64,000 bases of DNA, from NCBI RefSeq assembly GCF_043235035.1, contig NZ_JAZAQF010000028.1, forward strand, positions 1 to 64,000, given 5' to 3'. The translations under genes and the position numbers were made by a program. The notes under the pieces are model-generated. The model had not been told where the DNA came from, made no database searches, and worked only from the letters and a program-made list of their open reading frames with translations. This stretch comes from CACIAM-69d sp001698445 (GTDB taxonomy: Bacteria > Cyanobacteriota > Cyanobacteriia > CACIAM-69d). Shown here piece by piece: positions 1 to 8,242 of the stretch; the stretch's first letter is position 1; each line of letters begins with the position of its first letter.

Positions 1-66
1 ACGACTAAAGCCACAGGCACGGCGGAACTGTGATGGGGGTAGCGAGGCGAGGCTTTCGTAGAGCAT
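1..66 (-). CDS. IS5-family-like transposase, N-terminal fragment cut by the window edge
   Basis: An ATG at 66 on the minus strand opens a frame that stays open to the left edge (22 codons, MLYESLASLPPSQFRRACGF...). The short N-terminus with a (S/A)-x-x-x-FRR-x-C/T-G-x-S/x-R pattern resembles the start of cyanobacterial IS5-family transposases, as I remember them. Support comes from a terminal-repeat-like 12-mer (AGACCTCTTGCA on the minus strand) at 113-124, 47 bp upstream of the ATG. The same 12-mer bounds a MITE-like element at 59722-59953. Only the first residues are visible, so the family call is an inference. Confidence 0.5.
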   Translation of the reverse strand, partial: MLYESLASLPPSQFRRACGFSR

Positions 67-112
67 CTCCCGAGGGTGGTGACAGCGACTTTCTACACCG
101 CTATTCTATTCG

Positions 113-124
113 TGCAAGAGGTCT
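113..124 (-). repeat. Putative terminal inverted repeat of an IS5-like element
   Basis: TGCAAGAGGTCT on the plus strand (AGACCTCTTGCA on the minus). It is identical to both terminal repeats of the element at 59722-59953 and lies just upstream of the transposase-like start codon at 66. The other end of this element lies outside the window. Confidence 0.55.
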
Positions 125-151
125 AATCGTTGCTAACCCAACCAGGAATCT

Positions 152-580
152 TCAGGGTTGAACCGGGCGATCGCGATTAGCCAACCACCAACCCAGCCCA
201 ATGCCCAGAAAGCTGCAAACCAAATCCACCCCGCTAAAGGTGCGATTGGAGGACAGACTTTGTAACCATTCTTCCGCCGCCGTCCAAATTGCAAAGCCCA
301 AGGGAAACAGAGGCCAGGCGCGGCCGCCCAGACGGATGGTTTTCCAGTGGCTGAAGCGGTGGCCCAGGTAGCTGCCCATGGCGTAAAGGATGATGTGGCC
401 GGGGATGTCGTAGTGGGGAATTTTGCCTAAAAAACTGGGCAGATTTCCCGTGTAGGCCAGCCAAAGAATGCCGCAAAACAACAGGCCATAGAAGGGAGCC
501 AGCCATCGCATCCAATCCACACGGGGCGATCGGGCGGTGGGCATGGGGTCGGGTTCACTGGGGCGATCGAGCGGTGACAT
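152..580 (-). CDS. VanZ-like family membrane protein
   Basis: A small integral membrane protein of about 142 residues from the chosen start. Several hydrophobic segments are visible (APFYGLLFCGILWLAY, HIILYAMGSYLGHRF, WPLFPLGFAIWTAAEEWLQ, GVDLVCSFLGIGLGWWLA). The 'DIPGHIILYAMG...EEWLQ...FSGVDLVCSFLGIGLGW' pattern is typical of the VanZ-like family, whose members are membrane proteins of mostly unknown function. The frame is open further upstream into scpA. I chose the ATG at 580 because it sits 8 nt after the scpA stop (TAA at 591-589), which suggests co-transcription with scpA; the ATG 10 codons further in is the alternative. Function is not predictable. Confidence 0.7.
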   Translation of the reverse strand: MSPLDRPSEPDPMPTARSPRVDWMRWLAPFYGLLFCGILWLAYTGNLPSFLGKIPHYDIPGHIILYAMGSYLGHRFSHWKTIRLGGRAWPLFPLGFAIWTAAEEWLQSLSSNRTFSGVDLVCSFLGIGLGWWLANRDRPVQP

Positions 581-588
581 AGGTGGAG

Positions 589-1440
589 TTAAGGGTCTGG
601 AATGGGCGGCAAAGGATCCGGCAGCGATCGCACCCGCAGGTCTTGATAAAACTCCGTTTGATCCAATTCCACCTTCGATTGGGATGCCAGCAGCAGCAAC
701 GCCCAAAAGGCCCCTGCCCGATCGCTCTTGGTGGGTTGGTCACTGAGCAGCTCACCTTGACCCATTGACCCATGATGCGCGATCGTCAGCGGAATTGCCT
801 GGGGGCCCGTGCGGGGGACTTGAGCGACCAATTCATCAAAACTCAGCCATCGATCGCCAAAGGGGCGCAAAAATGCCGCCAAGGCCTCCGAAACTTCCCC
901 TAGGTTTTCTTGGTGCGCCAATTGCTGCACCGCACGCATTTTTTGGCGACGGTTGGGGCGGCGGGTTTTGCGGGGGCGGGCCGGTTGGGTGGCCAACAGG
1001 CTGGCCACCTGCTGCAATTGCTCAATCATGTCGCCCAAGGACACGCGCCGTTGGCCGGTTTGGGGAGCCACGCCGCGCCGCTTCAGGCATTGTTCCAAAT
1101 GCAGGGGCAACCGACCACGGGCGATCGCCTCAATGGCAGCTTCCGCTTCTTCTTCCCAATCATCGCCCTCCGTCAGCGGTGGAAATTCGGCCAGGGTCAA
1201 CCGGTTCGCCTTAATCAACACCAACAGGGCCGCCGAAACAAAGGCCTGAGCCGATCGAGACAGGTGCACATCGTAGGCCGCCTTGCCCATTTGGCCCGCC
1301 ACCGGTTCGATCGCCCGTTGCAGTTGATCCAAGTACCGATCCAACACCTCCACGGCCCGCACATCCCACGGGTCGATCGACCCCTGTTCCGCCATCTCAA
1401 TCAATGAGGCGATCGTTTCTTGGATGACTAATCCAGCCAT
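589..1440 (-). CDS. scpA: Segregation and condensation protein A
   Basis: ScpA is the kleisin subunit that bridges the two SMC heads together with ScpB and takes part in chromosome condensation and segregation. The 283-residue product starts MAGLVIQETIASLIEMAEQG and follows the family pattern (SIDPWDVRAVEVLDRYLDQL near residues 21-40, ASxAxLIKAxxL near 72-83). The C-terminal winged-helix part contains 'VSEALAAFLRPFGDRW' and 'GAFWALLLLASQSKVELDQTE', the segment that contacts the SMC head in this family. Length is usual. The VanZ-like gene follows after 8 nt, and upstream is a 246-bp spacer with a palindrome. No scpB or smc gene is in the window. Confidence 0.9.
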   Translation of the reverse strand: MAGLVIQETIASLIEMAEQGSIDPWDVRAVEVLDRYLDQLQRAIEPVAGQMGKAAYDVHLSRSAQAFVSAALLVLIKANRLTLAEFPPLTEGDDWEEEAEAAIEAIARGRLPLHLEQCLKRRGVAPQTGQRRVSLGDMIEQLQQVASLLATQPARPRKTRRPNRRQKMRAVQQLAHQENLGEVSEALAAFLRPFGDRWLSFDELVAQVPRTGPQAIPLTIAHHGSMGQGELLSDQPTKSDRAGAFWALLLLASQSKVELDQTEFYQDLRVRSLPDPLPPIPDP

Positions 1441-1556
1441 AGGCGACGGTAAAGAAGGGGCGTGGAAATAGTTGGGTTAGTGTGCTGGGGTTGGGAACCC
1501 TAGTGGCATGACAGGCTTAATTCGTTAGGGCAATGTTGCGGAGTCAGTCGCAATAA

Positions 1557-1576
1557 CAAGGGGCTTAAGCCCCTTG
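1557..1576. repeat. Perfect 20-bp palindrome
   Basis: CAAGGGGCTTAAGCCCCTTG reads the same on both strands. It lies in the spacer between scpA and the epimerase gene. A related imperfect palindrome (CAAGGTGCTTGAGCACCTTG) lies inside the repeat at 26885-27011, so this is probably a dispersed cyanobacterial intergenic repeat. It could also act as a hairpin at the end of the epimerase mRNA. Confidence 0.7.
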
Positions 1577-1686
1577 CTGCCTAACGATTCGGTAACAGTA
1601 ACAGTCCACTCACGTTAACAGTCATTTGACCTCACCTGTGAAAATAAACTTGCCGTGCTACTAGGCTAAAAAAACGGGCTGAAAAA

Positions 1687-2733
1687 CTAGTGATGGCCCA
1701 GGGATTCCCGATTGGATTGTTGCAACCACTCGATCGTCCGGCGACAGCCTTCCTCAAAGGACACCGGAGCACGATAGCCCAAGCGGGTTTCCGCCTCTGT
1801 TAAGGGTAAATGCCATTGGCAGCGGTAGAGAGCCGAAAGCTCCTGATTCAAAGGCGACAAAACCGGGCGCGGCCGCTGGCCGCTAGCTCGTTTGCGTTGG
1901 GCCTGCAAACCCGATAGCAGTGTCCCCACCAAGCGCATTCCCCGCAGTGTTTCCCGAACCTCTTCCTTCACACTGGGGCGAAAGGCTTCGATGTTGACGT
2001 TGGGCAGTTGATCAAAGGATTGACCGAGGGCGGCCGCGATCGGGCGATAAAGGTCAGCCCAAGTCACCACTTCCTGGTCCCCAATGAAAAAGGCCGCGCG
2101 ATCGACCTTGGCCGCTTCGGCCGCCAGCGCAATCCCATGGACTAAGTTATCCACATAAACACTGTTGCAAATGCCGCGCCCATAGTCCGCTTGGTAAGCC
2201 ACGCCATCGGTGACCGCATTGGCAAAAGCCTCGATCCAAGTGGATTTGGGGCCCCAAACAATCCCGGGGCGGATGATGACCAACTCGGTTTTGGTCTGTG
2301 CTCGATCGGCCTGTAAGCGCCACTCTGCCCTCACCTTGGCGTTGTTGTAGGCGATCGGGTAGTTGTCCCGTAGGGGGCTTTTTTCCGTGGTGCCGGGGGC
2401 TGGCGCTTGGCCATGCACCACGGCACTGCTGAGATAGATGAATCGTTTCACCTCAGCATCGGCGGCCGCCTGGTAAACCACGGGCGCATTTTTGCGCACA
2501 AAACTGGGACTACCGGCCAGGCAATAGACCGCCGCTTGGCAACCCGTCAGGGCTTGGGCCAGGGAAGTCGGTTTGGTGGCATCAGCGATCCGGGCGATCG
2601 CCCCTTCCGGCACGCGCTTGGGCACCGATCGCCCGATCGCCACCACCGTGAAGTTCGGATCCTGCGCCAACATCTCCACGACCCGCTGGCCAATAAACCC
2701 GCTGGCCCCAATTACGCCCAAGGTTACGGTCAT
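1687..2733 (-). CDS. NAD-dependent epimerase/dehydratase (extended SDR)
   Basis: An extended short-chain dehydrogenase/reductase of 348 residues. The N-terminal Rossmann motif is GASGFIG (residues 9-15). The catalytic YxxxK appears as Y-N-N-A-K in 'NYPIAYNNAKVRAEW', with the upstream serine in 'FIYLSSAVVHG', followed by 'IIRPGIVWGP'. This resembles NDP-sugar or nucleoside-diphosphate-sugar epimerases, but the substrate cannot be told. Start is the ATG at 2733. The upstream spacer carries five 15-bp tandem repeats (2789-2863), and the next gene upstream is a GT2 glycosyltransferase on the same strand, so the two could both serve cell-surface polysaccharide synthesis (inference). Confidence 0.8.
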   Translation of the reverse strand: MTVTLGVIGASGFIGQRVVEMLAQDPNFTVVAIGRSVPKRVPEGAIARIADATKPTSLAQALTGCQAAVYCLAGSPSFVRKNAPVVYQAAADAEVKRFIYLSSAVVHGQAPAPGTTEKSPLRDNYPIAYNNAKVRAEWRLQADRAQTKTELVIIRPGIVWGPKSTWIEAFANAVTDGVAYQADYGRGICNSVYVDNLVHGIALAAEAAKVDRAAFFIGDQEVVTWADLYRPIAAALGQSFDQLPNVNIEAFRPSVKEEVRETLRGMRLVGTLLSGLQAQRKRASGQRPRPVLSPLNQELSALYRCQWHLPLTEAETRLGYRAPVSFEEGCRRTIEWLQQSNRESLGHH

Positions 2734-2788
2734 CGTTGCCCACTCACTCCATGCTCGGAAAATTTGGATTGGGAAATGGGGACAGTGA

Positions 2789-2863
2789 TCGAAAATATCA
2801 AAATCGAAAATATCAAAATCGAAAATATCAAAATCGAAAATATCGAAATCGAAAATATCGAAA
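2789..2863. repeat. Five tandem copies of a 15-bp AT-rich unit
   Basis: Unit TCGAAAATATCAAAA, repeated without gaps at 2789, 2804, 2819, 2834 and 2849; the last two copies read TCGAAAATATCGAAA. The array fills much of the 138-bp spacer between the GT2 gene (stop at 2872) and the epimerase gene (start at 2733), where it would be in the 5' region of the epimerase. It creates a short fortuitous frame reading IENIK repeats on the plus strand. Confidence 0.9.
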
Positions 2864-2871
2864 ATGATGTT

Positions 2872-4128
2872 CTAGTCCCGTTCCGTGCGTACCCATTCCG
2901 TCTGTCGCCGCTTCAGGAATCCCAAATAAATTGGCACTTTTTGCAGCACATAGATCGGAATCATCAGCAACATTCGGGCCGACAGGAACGGCCGCCCCAC
3001 TCGCCACCAAGCCAGCCCGATCGCCCCAAACAAGACCAACCCCAACACCCCCATCCCGATCGCGGGTTGCCAACGCCCCACCAGGGCCCCCAAACCGGTC
3101 ACTGCGATCGCCGCGCCCACCCAAATCATCACCAAAAACGACAGGGGCGGCACTAGCAAATCCAACCCCATCACCAGCAGGGGGCCATTGCCGGTGCGAA
3201 TGGCACGCCCCAACAACGGCGGCACAACGGAAGTCATCGTTTGCAAATGACCATGCTCCCAGCGGGTGCGTTGGCTGGTGGCAGCGCTCTCGGCCTGGGG
3301 CAACCGACCGGTCACGGGCGCATCGGGACAAAACAACGGCGGCGAGCCGGCCACCGTCAGATCAATGCCCATTTGCATATCCTCTACCAGATTGCCGCTA
3401 GCCAGGGGCAGTTGGGCGATCGCCTGCCAAGGAAATGCCATCCCCGTTCCATTTAACAAACAGGGCAACCCCAACCGCCGCAATCCCTCCGATCGGGCAA
3501 AATTCTTGACCGCAAAGGCAAAGGCCGAAACCCGCCGCGCCGCGCTGGGCGATGGCGGCAGTTCCATCAAATAGCGCCCTTGTACCGGGCGATCGTGCTT
3601 CAGTGCCCATTGTCCCAAACGATCTAAGCTACCTGGCTCCAGGGTGCAATCCGCATCTACAATCACCACCACCTCCGGCGGCTCCTGGGCCAACACCCGC
3701 ACCCCAAAATCCAGAGCGTAGCCCTTGCCCCGCTGTTCGGTGTTGAAGCGCTCCGCCACATCTGCACCGGCCGATCGAGCCAGTTCCGCCGTGGCATCGG
3801 TGCAGTTATCCGCCACCACCAACAGCCGATCGCCCGGTTGCAACTGGGGCTGAATGGCTTGGATGGTCGTCCCGATCGAGACCGCCTCATTGTGAGCCGG
3901 AATCAGCACCGCTACCCTGGGCCGTCGCCAGCCCGCCGTGGAGGGCGATCGGCCAAAACCCGGCAACAGCCCTCCCACCAGACACTCGATCGCCAACATC
4001 GCGATCGGCAACGACACCAGGCCCGTCACCCCCCACAGGGCCCACTCCACCCCTAAGGCGACCTCAACCGCCCCAGATTCAAGCAGTAGCGGCGGCATCG
4101 GTTGCAAGATTAAGAAGCAGTTGGCCAT
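2872..4128 (-). CDS. Membrane-anchored family 2 glycosyltransferase
   Basis: A GT-A fold family 2 glycosyltransferase of about 418 residues. It has an N-terminal hydrophobic segment (WGVTGLVSLPIAMLAIECLV), then the catalytic domain beginning 'RVAVLIPAHNEAVSIG'. The nucleotide-sugar motif DADC, an 'NLVEDMQMG' acceptor-site acidic motif and a QRTRW motif are present, as in processive or hopanoid/ceramide-type GT2 enzymes. The C-terminal third has two or three membrane helices (LLVMGLDLLVPPLSFLVMIWVG, AIGMGVLGLVLFGAIGLAWW). The frame is open to 4197; I chose the ATG at 4128 (MANCFLILQP), with 4098 as another option. Probably acts on a cell-envelope glycan or glycolipid; the acceptor is unknown. 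Confidence 0.8.
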   Translation of the reverse strand: MANCFLILQPMPPLLLESGAVEVALGVEWALWGVTGLVSLPIAMLAIECLVGGLLPGFGRSPSTAGWRRPRVAVLIPAHNEAVSIGTTIQAIQPQLQPGDRLLVVADNCTDATAELARSAGADVAERFNTEQRGKGYALDFGVRVLAQEPPEVVVIVDADCTLEPGSLDRLGQWALKHDRPVQGRYLMELPPSPSAARRVSAFAFAVKNFARSEGLRRLGLPCLLNGTGMAFPWQAIAQLPLASGNLVEDMQMGIDLTVAGSPPLFCPDAPVTGRLPQAESAATSQRTRWEHGHLQTMTSVVPPLLGRAIRTGNGPLLVMGLDLLVPPLSFLVMIWVGAAIAVTGLGALVGRWQPAIGMGVLGLVLFGAIGLAWWRVGRPFLSARMLLMIPIYVLQKVPIYLGFLKRRQTEWVRTERD

Positions 4129-4884
4129 AGGTCGATCGCCTGGGAAATAAAGAGTTTCGTGGTGATTGGTTGAGCGAATAGCCTCCGCCACCCCCAAGGG
4201 CCAACTCAGCGCCTCATGAGAGCCGAATTTGCGTCAAATCTGCGTCAAATCTGCGCCAAATAGGTTAATAACCGGCACTTCACCTAGCTGAAACATTAGT
4301 CGCAATACGCGTCAAAACACCCTTAATCGGCTCCATTCTGCCTAAAACCACAGGGCTTGCAAAGGGCTTCAGTCGAGAATTGCTGGCTTGGGATAACTTC
4401 CCCATTGTCTCTGATCGGCTCAATTCAGCCCCAATTCAGACTCGATTCAAATGGGGGAATTCATTCACCAGTTTTTTAAAGACTTTTTGAATGATTGATC
4501 GAAAAATGATTGTCTTGATGTCCCCGATCGCAGTGGGCATTATGATAGCTTCATGAGAATTCGGGGTGCAAGCCAGCATTGGGCAAGGCAATTACAGCTA
4601 TTAATTGGGTATCACGATTAGACCCTGGATGAAACAGGCAGATTGGGTCGCTCAACTGAGCAATTGAATTAGGCAATTAGACCAATTTTGACCTGATGGG
4701 GCAATTAACCCTGAGGCCCTTTCCCAAGGGCGGATGAATATCACGAGTGCAGCGGGCGTGTTTGACCAAATACCGCGAAAGATCAGTGTTTTTGTCTTTC
4801 GAGTCACTGGCCACCCATCTCTCATCACTGCACAATGACTCTGAATGTCACATCTCAATGACTACCTATTTTGGAGAGGCTGCC
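4129..4884. other. 756-bp divergent intergenic region
   Basis: Lies between two divergently transcribed glycosyltransferase genes. It contains three adjacent 11-bp units (TGCGTCAAATC at 4230 and 4241, TGCGCCAAATA at 4252). From about 4430 to 4560 it becomes AT-rich. I see no gene; the frame running into the WecG-like gene from 4747 lacks family similarity before 4885. Promoters for both genes must be here, but no -35/-10 pair with good spacing stands out. Confidence 0.6.
4230..4262. repeat. Three tandem 11-bp repeats
   Basis: TGCGTCAAATC twice, then TGCGCCAAATA, directly abutting. Upstream of the GT2 glycosyltransferase gene; could be a regulator site or simple slippage product. Confidence 0.75.
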
Positions 4885-6279
4885 ATGACCTCCATCGCAC
4901 CCAAGGTTCCGATTCTGAACATCACGCTCGACAACATTTCCCAACAGAAGTTGTTGGCAAATTTGAAACGGGGCGGTTGGGTGACCACGCCCAATATTGA
5001 TCATTTGGTTAAAACTCGGAAAGATGAGGTTTTTGACACGATCTATCACAAAGCTGATTACTTGGTTTGTGATAGCCAGGTTTTAATTTTTGTGGCAAAG
5101 CTGATGGGCCACCACATCACTGACAAAATTTCTGGATCCGATTTCTTTCCAGTTTTTTACGAATACTATGCCCATGATCCAGAGATGACTATTTTTCTGC
5201 TGGGGGCCATGGAGGGAGTGGCCGAAAAGGCTCGCCATTTAATTAATGAAAAGGTGGGCCGCGAAATGGTCACGGGGGTTTATTCACCACCTTTTGGTTT
5301 TGAGCGCGATTCGACGGAATGCGCCAAAATTGTTGACTTGATTAATCAATCGCGGGCTAATGTTCTGCTGGTGGGAGTTGGCGCACCCAAACAAGAAAAG
5401 TGGTTTTATCGTCATCGCCATCTGCTGAAACATGTGACGGTGGCCTTTGGTTTTGGGGCGACGATCGACTTTGAGGCGGGCAATGTGCCCCGATCGCCCC
5501 GGTGGATGAGCCACGTGGGTCTGGAGTGGCTATTTCGGCTGTCCTGTGAGCCAAAGCGCCTTTGGCGGCGCTATTTGGTGGATAGTTTGCCGTTCTTTAT
5601 GGATTTGGGGGCAGCCCTGTTGGGTCGCTACCAATTGCACCGACCGATCGGAATCTTGCTGCAAGAGGCGGGATTTTTAACCGAAGGGCAATTGCAGGAG
5701 CTAATTGAGTGGTATGAACTACGCCAGCCGCTACCCCTAGAACAAATTCTGTTAGCCAAGGGTGTGGTGCAGCCGCCGGTTTTGCAGTTTTTTGAAACGG
5801 TTTTGCCACGGTTGGGCGAGCGATCGGGGGTGGATCTCCAGTCGCGATCGGCGATCGTTCAGCTTTGCGAACAGGCTGGATTGTTGACCCCTCAACAGCG
5901 CCGGGAGTTGGAAGCCAGTGACAGCCCATCGCCGGAATTGGTGGCGATCGAGCGAGGGTGGTTGAGTGCCCAAATGGTGCGGCTGTTGCAATTGGCAGTC
6001 ACGTCCGGCGGCCTGACCCTGAAGCCGGAGGCAGCCCTATACCGAGCTGGGTTGATTGATTTTGATTGGATTGCGGCGGCTCGGGCCTATCAACGCAATC
6101 CCCAGTGGCTAACGTTGGGCGAATTGGCGGTGGCTCGGGGCTTGATTTCCCATCGTCTCCTGGTGTTTATGCAGGAACATCAAGCAGAACTTTCAACCTT
6201 GCCCGATCCCCAGGCCCTGCGCGATCGGTTGGCGGCGGCGGGACTGGCCGCCCCCAATGGTTTGGAGAGAGCAGCTTAG
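4885..6279 (+). CDS. WecG/TagA/CpsF-family glycosyltransferase with C-terminal extension
   Basis: Family members transfer N-acetylmannosamine (or related sugars) to a lipid-linked sugar during exopolysaccharide or wall-polymer synthesis. Residues 1 to about 245 carry the family pattern: VPILNITLDN at the start, TPNIDHLVKTRKD, then VLLVGVGAPKQEKW, FGFGATIDFEAG and the hallmark 'PRWMSHVGLEWLFRL...EPKRLWRRYL'. I chose the ATG at 4885 because GGAGAGG lies a few bases upstream and because the preceding codons (to 4747) do not look like the family. Usual members have about 250 residues; this one has some 215 more. The extra part has repeated helical units ('GILLQEAGFLTEGQLQELIEW', 'VQLCEQAGLLTPQQRREL', 'GELAVARGLISHRLL') that resemble GspE/PilB N-terminal (MshEN-like) repeats. 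The gene converges on the amidase gene and overlaps its end by 4 bp. Confidence 0.8.
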   Translation: MTSIAPKVPILNITLDNISQQKLLANLKRGGWVTTPNIDHLVKTRKDEVFDTIYHKADYLVCDSQVLIFVAKLMGHHITDKISGSDFFPVFYEYYAHDPEMTIFLLGAMEGVAEKARHLINEKVGREMVTGVYSPPFGFERDSTECAKIVDLINQSRANVLLVGVGAPKQEKWFYRHRHLLKHVTVAFGFGATIDFEAGNVPRSPRWMSHVGLEWLFRLSCEPKRLWRRYLVDSLPFFMDLGAALLGRYQLHRPIGILLQEAGFLTEGQLQELIEWYELRQPLPLEQILLAKGVVQPPVLQFFETVLPRLGERSGVDLQSRSAIVQLCEQAGLLTPQQRRELEASDSPSPELVAIERGWLSAQMVRLLQLAVTSGGLTLKPEAALYRAGLIDFDWIAAARAYQRNPQWLTLGELAVARGLISHRLLVFMQEHQAELSTLPDPQALRDRLAAAGLAAPNGLERAA

Positions 6280-7904
6280 CGGCCAGGGCCGTTGAGATAT
6301 TCGATCGTCCCTCGGGCGATCGCCCAGGCCATTTGCGATCGCCAAGTGGGATTGGTCAGCAGGGCCGCATCTTGTCGGCCCGTCACAAAACCGGTTTCCA
6401 CCAAAATTGAGGGCATTCGACTGTTACGCAGCACATAGAACCGAGCCGTGCGCACCCCGCGATTGCGCATGAACGGAAAGGCGCGCATGATGCTTTGTTG
6501 CACCGCCTGGGCCAACTGGCCACCGGACTGGTGGTAGTAGGTTTCCACGCCGCTCACGTCCGGGCGATTAATGCCCGCCGAGTTGGCATGGACACTAATA
6601 AACACGGTGGCATTAATGCGGTTAGCCAACTGGGTGCGCCCATCCAAGCTGATGAAGGTGTCGTCATCGCGGGTCAAAACCACGTCGGCCCCTTGGCGAC
6701 GCAGCAGAGCCGCCAGTTGTAGACCAATATCCAAAACCGCTTGCTTTTCTTGCAGCCCCCCAATCCCGATCGCCCCGGGATCGCGACCGCCATGGCCCGG
6801 ATCCACCACAATTCGCACCCGCCGATTCAGCATCGGCAAACCACCCAGGCGAGGATCGGGGTAATCGTTCACCCAGCCAGGCGATTGGCCAGAGTTGTCC
6901 GGTTGACGGGGCCAAGGCCGCGGCGGCAAAGGATTGGCCGTGGGCGGGGTGGCAGCGGGGGGATTCACGGCGGTGGTGCTGCCGATCGGTTGGGCAATCA
7001 CCAAGCTCTCTTCGGTGCGAGCCTGCCAATCGGGGCTGCTCGGATCCACCACCAACAAAACTCGCACCCGAGGCGGATACCCACCTCGTTGGGGGGTGAC
7101 GATCAGACGGGTTACGCCCGCTCGGCCGCCCACGAGTCGATCGACCCCATTGGCGATCGAAGCGTTATCTAACCAAATTTCGATCTGTCGGCGATCGGGG
7201 CTGCGGTTCACCGTAACACTGGGAGTTCCGCCGCTCACCCGCAGGGCCAATCCGCCCTCAGACAGTTCCACCCCCTCCACCTGGGCGATCGGGGAATTGC
7301 CGCCCGATCGTTCCAAAACCTCTCGCAACGCGCCGGGAATCCAAGGCCGATCAGAACTATTGGAATTATTGGGGTTATTGGGAGGCGCGGGTTGCGGGCG
7401 ATTCCGCTGGCCAGGAAGCACAAGCTGCTGGGGAGGCTGCTGGGTGATCGGTTCTCCGCCCAGTTCCACCGTCCATTGGGTCGGAGACAAGCTGCGCACC
7501 CGTACCCGATCGGGATCGATGCGATAGCCCGGTTGGAATTCGATCGCGATGCGGGTGGTGTTGCGATCGGGCTGGCCCACGCGCACCGCTCGCACCATGC
7601 CCCCAAACCGCTGTTCCTGAACCGGTTGGGCCAAGGTGGTGTCTGGCAGGTCAATGGCCAGGCGATCGGGCCCCGACACAATTTGGGCCCGGGGCTGCAC
7701 CCCTTCATCGGTCGTGAAGCTCAATTGATTGCTTGCCGGATCAAACCGCCAATTCAGCAGTTGTCCGGCCTGGGCTGGCAACGCCGCCACCAACGATCCC
7801 AGCAGCCCCAACAGCCCGACGGCTGCCATTTGCTTTCCGGGGGCCGACTTCCGGCCATCACCAAACAAACGCAAAGCAACCAAAATTGATCTCCAACAAA
7901 CCAA
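6276..7904 (-). CDS. N-acetylmuramoyl-L-alanine amidase with AMIN domains
   Basis: Periplasmic peptidoglycan amidase that cleaves the bond between MurNAc and L-alanine (AmiC type, cell separation and septal junctions in cyanobacteria). A signal peptide with the segment MAAVGLLGLLGSLVAALPAQAG is followed by AMIN-type beta domains (about 50-140 and 200-290), a Pro/Asn-rich linker and a C-terminal Amidase_3 domain. The last contains the zinc-site motifs VVDPGHGGRDPGAIG, the glutamate in 'GLQEKQAVL' and 'FISVHANS'. The frame starts with TTG at 7904; the first in-frame ATG is at 7829 but lacks the basic n-region of a signal peptide, so the true start is likely an upstream TTG. The 3' end overlaps the convergent WecG-like gene by 4 bp. 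Confidence 0.88.
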   Translation of the reverse strand: MVCWRSILVALRLFGDGRKSAPGKQMAAVGLLGLLGSLVAALPAQAGQLLNWRFDPASNQLSFTTDEGVQPRAQIVSGPDRLAIDLPDTTLAQPVQEQRFGGMVRAVRVGQPDRNTTRIAIEFQPGYRIDPDRVRVRSLSPTQWTVELGGEPITQQPPQQLVLPGQRNRPQPAPPNNPNNSNSSDRPWIPGALREVLERSGGNSPIAQVEGVELSEGGLALRVSGGTPSVTVNRSPDRRQIEIWLDNASIANGVDRLVGGRAGVTRLIVTPQRGGYPPRVRVLLVVDPSSPDWQARTEESLVIAQPIGSTTAVNPPAATPPTANPLPPRPWPRQPDNSGQSPGWVNDYPDPRLGGLPMLNRRVRIVVDPGHGGRDPGAIGIGGLQEKQAVLDIGLQLAALLRRQGADVVLTRDDDTFISLDGRTQLANRINATVFISVHANSAGINRPDVSGVETYYHQSGGQLAQAVQQSIMRAFPFMRNRGVRTARFYVLRNSRMPSILVETGFVTGRQDAALLTNPTWRSQMAWAIARGTIEYLNGPGR

Positions 7905-8242
7905 AACTGCCGGGCTGATTGGGCGATCGACATTGGCCCGTCTTGGGTGTCACTTCAGACCCATGCGATCGCGCCCCCTTGCCGAATGCAGTTTAGCGCC
8001 CAGGCGAAATTTTGACCAAATTTGCTCATTATTTCGATCGTTACTTTGAGCGTTGGAGCGTTGATTAACGCCTCAGAGATTAACGTCTCAAGTCCGGCGA
8101 TCGCCCCCTGAACGCAGGGCCAACCATCCCCACCCATGCGCCCGATCAAGACCTGTAACCCTGGATCCAGATCGATCGACCAAATAAATCGACCAAACAA
8201 GCCGACAGAATAGACCGACAGAGATCTACAACCAACAGAGAT
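7905..8242. other. 338-bp spacer without a supported gene
   Basis: Lies between the amidase and PHP genes. It has pairs of short direct repeats (GATTAACGCCTCA/GATTAACGTCTCA near 8063-8090 and CAGAGATCTACAA twice near 8219-8247, the second running into the end of the PHP gene). An 81-codon frame here has no recognisable features and I do not call it. Confidence 0.5.

Noticed and set aside
2407..3156. 249-codon plus-strand frame containing IENIK repeats
   Set aside because: It is a shadow of the epimerase and GT2 genes on the minus strand, and the IENIK part comes from the 15-bp tandem repeat.
4515..4546. TTGATG...TATGAT as a promoter for the WecG-like gene
   Set aside because: The spacer is 20 bp, too long for a standard promoter, and it is more than 300 bp from the chosen start.
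7955..8200. 81-codon minus-strand frame in the amidase-PHP spacer
   Set aside because: No family similarity, no ribosome-binding site, irregular composition and short direct repeats in it.
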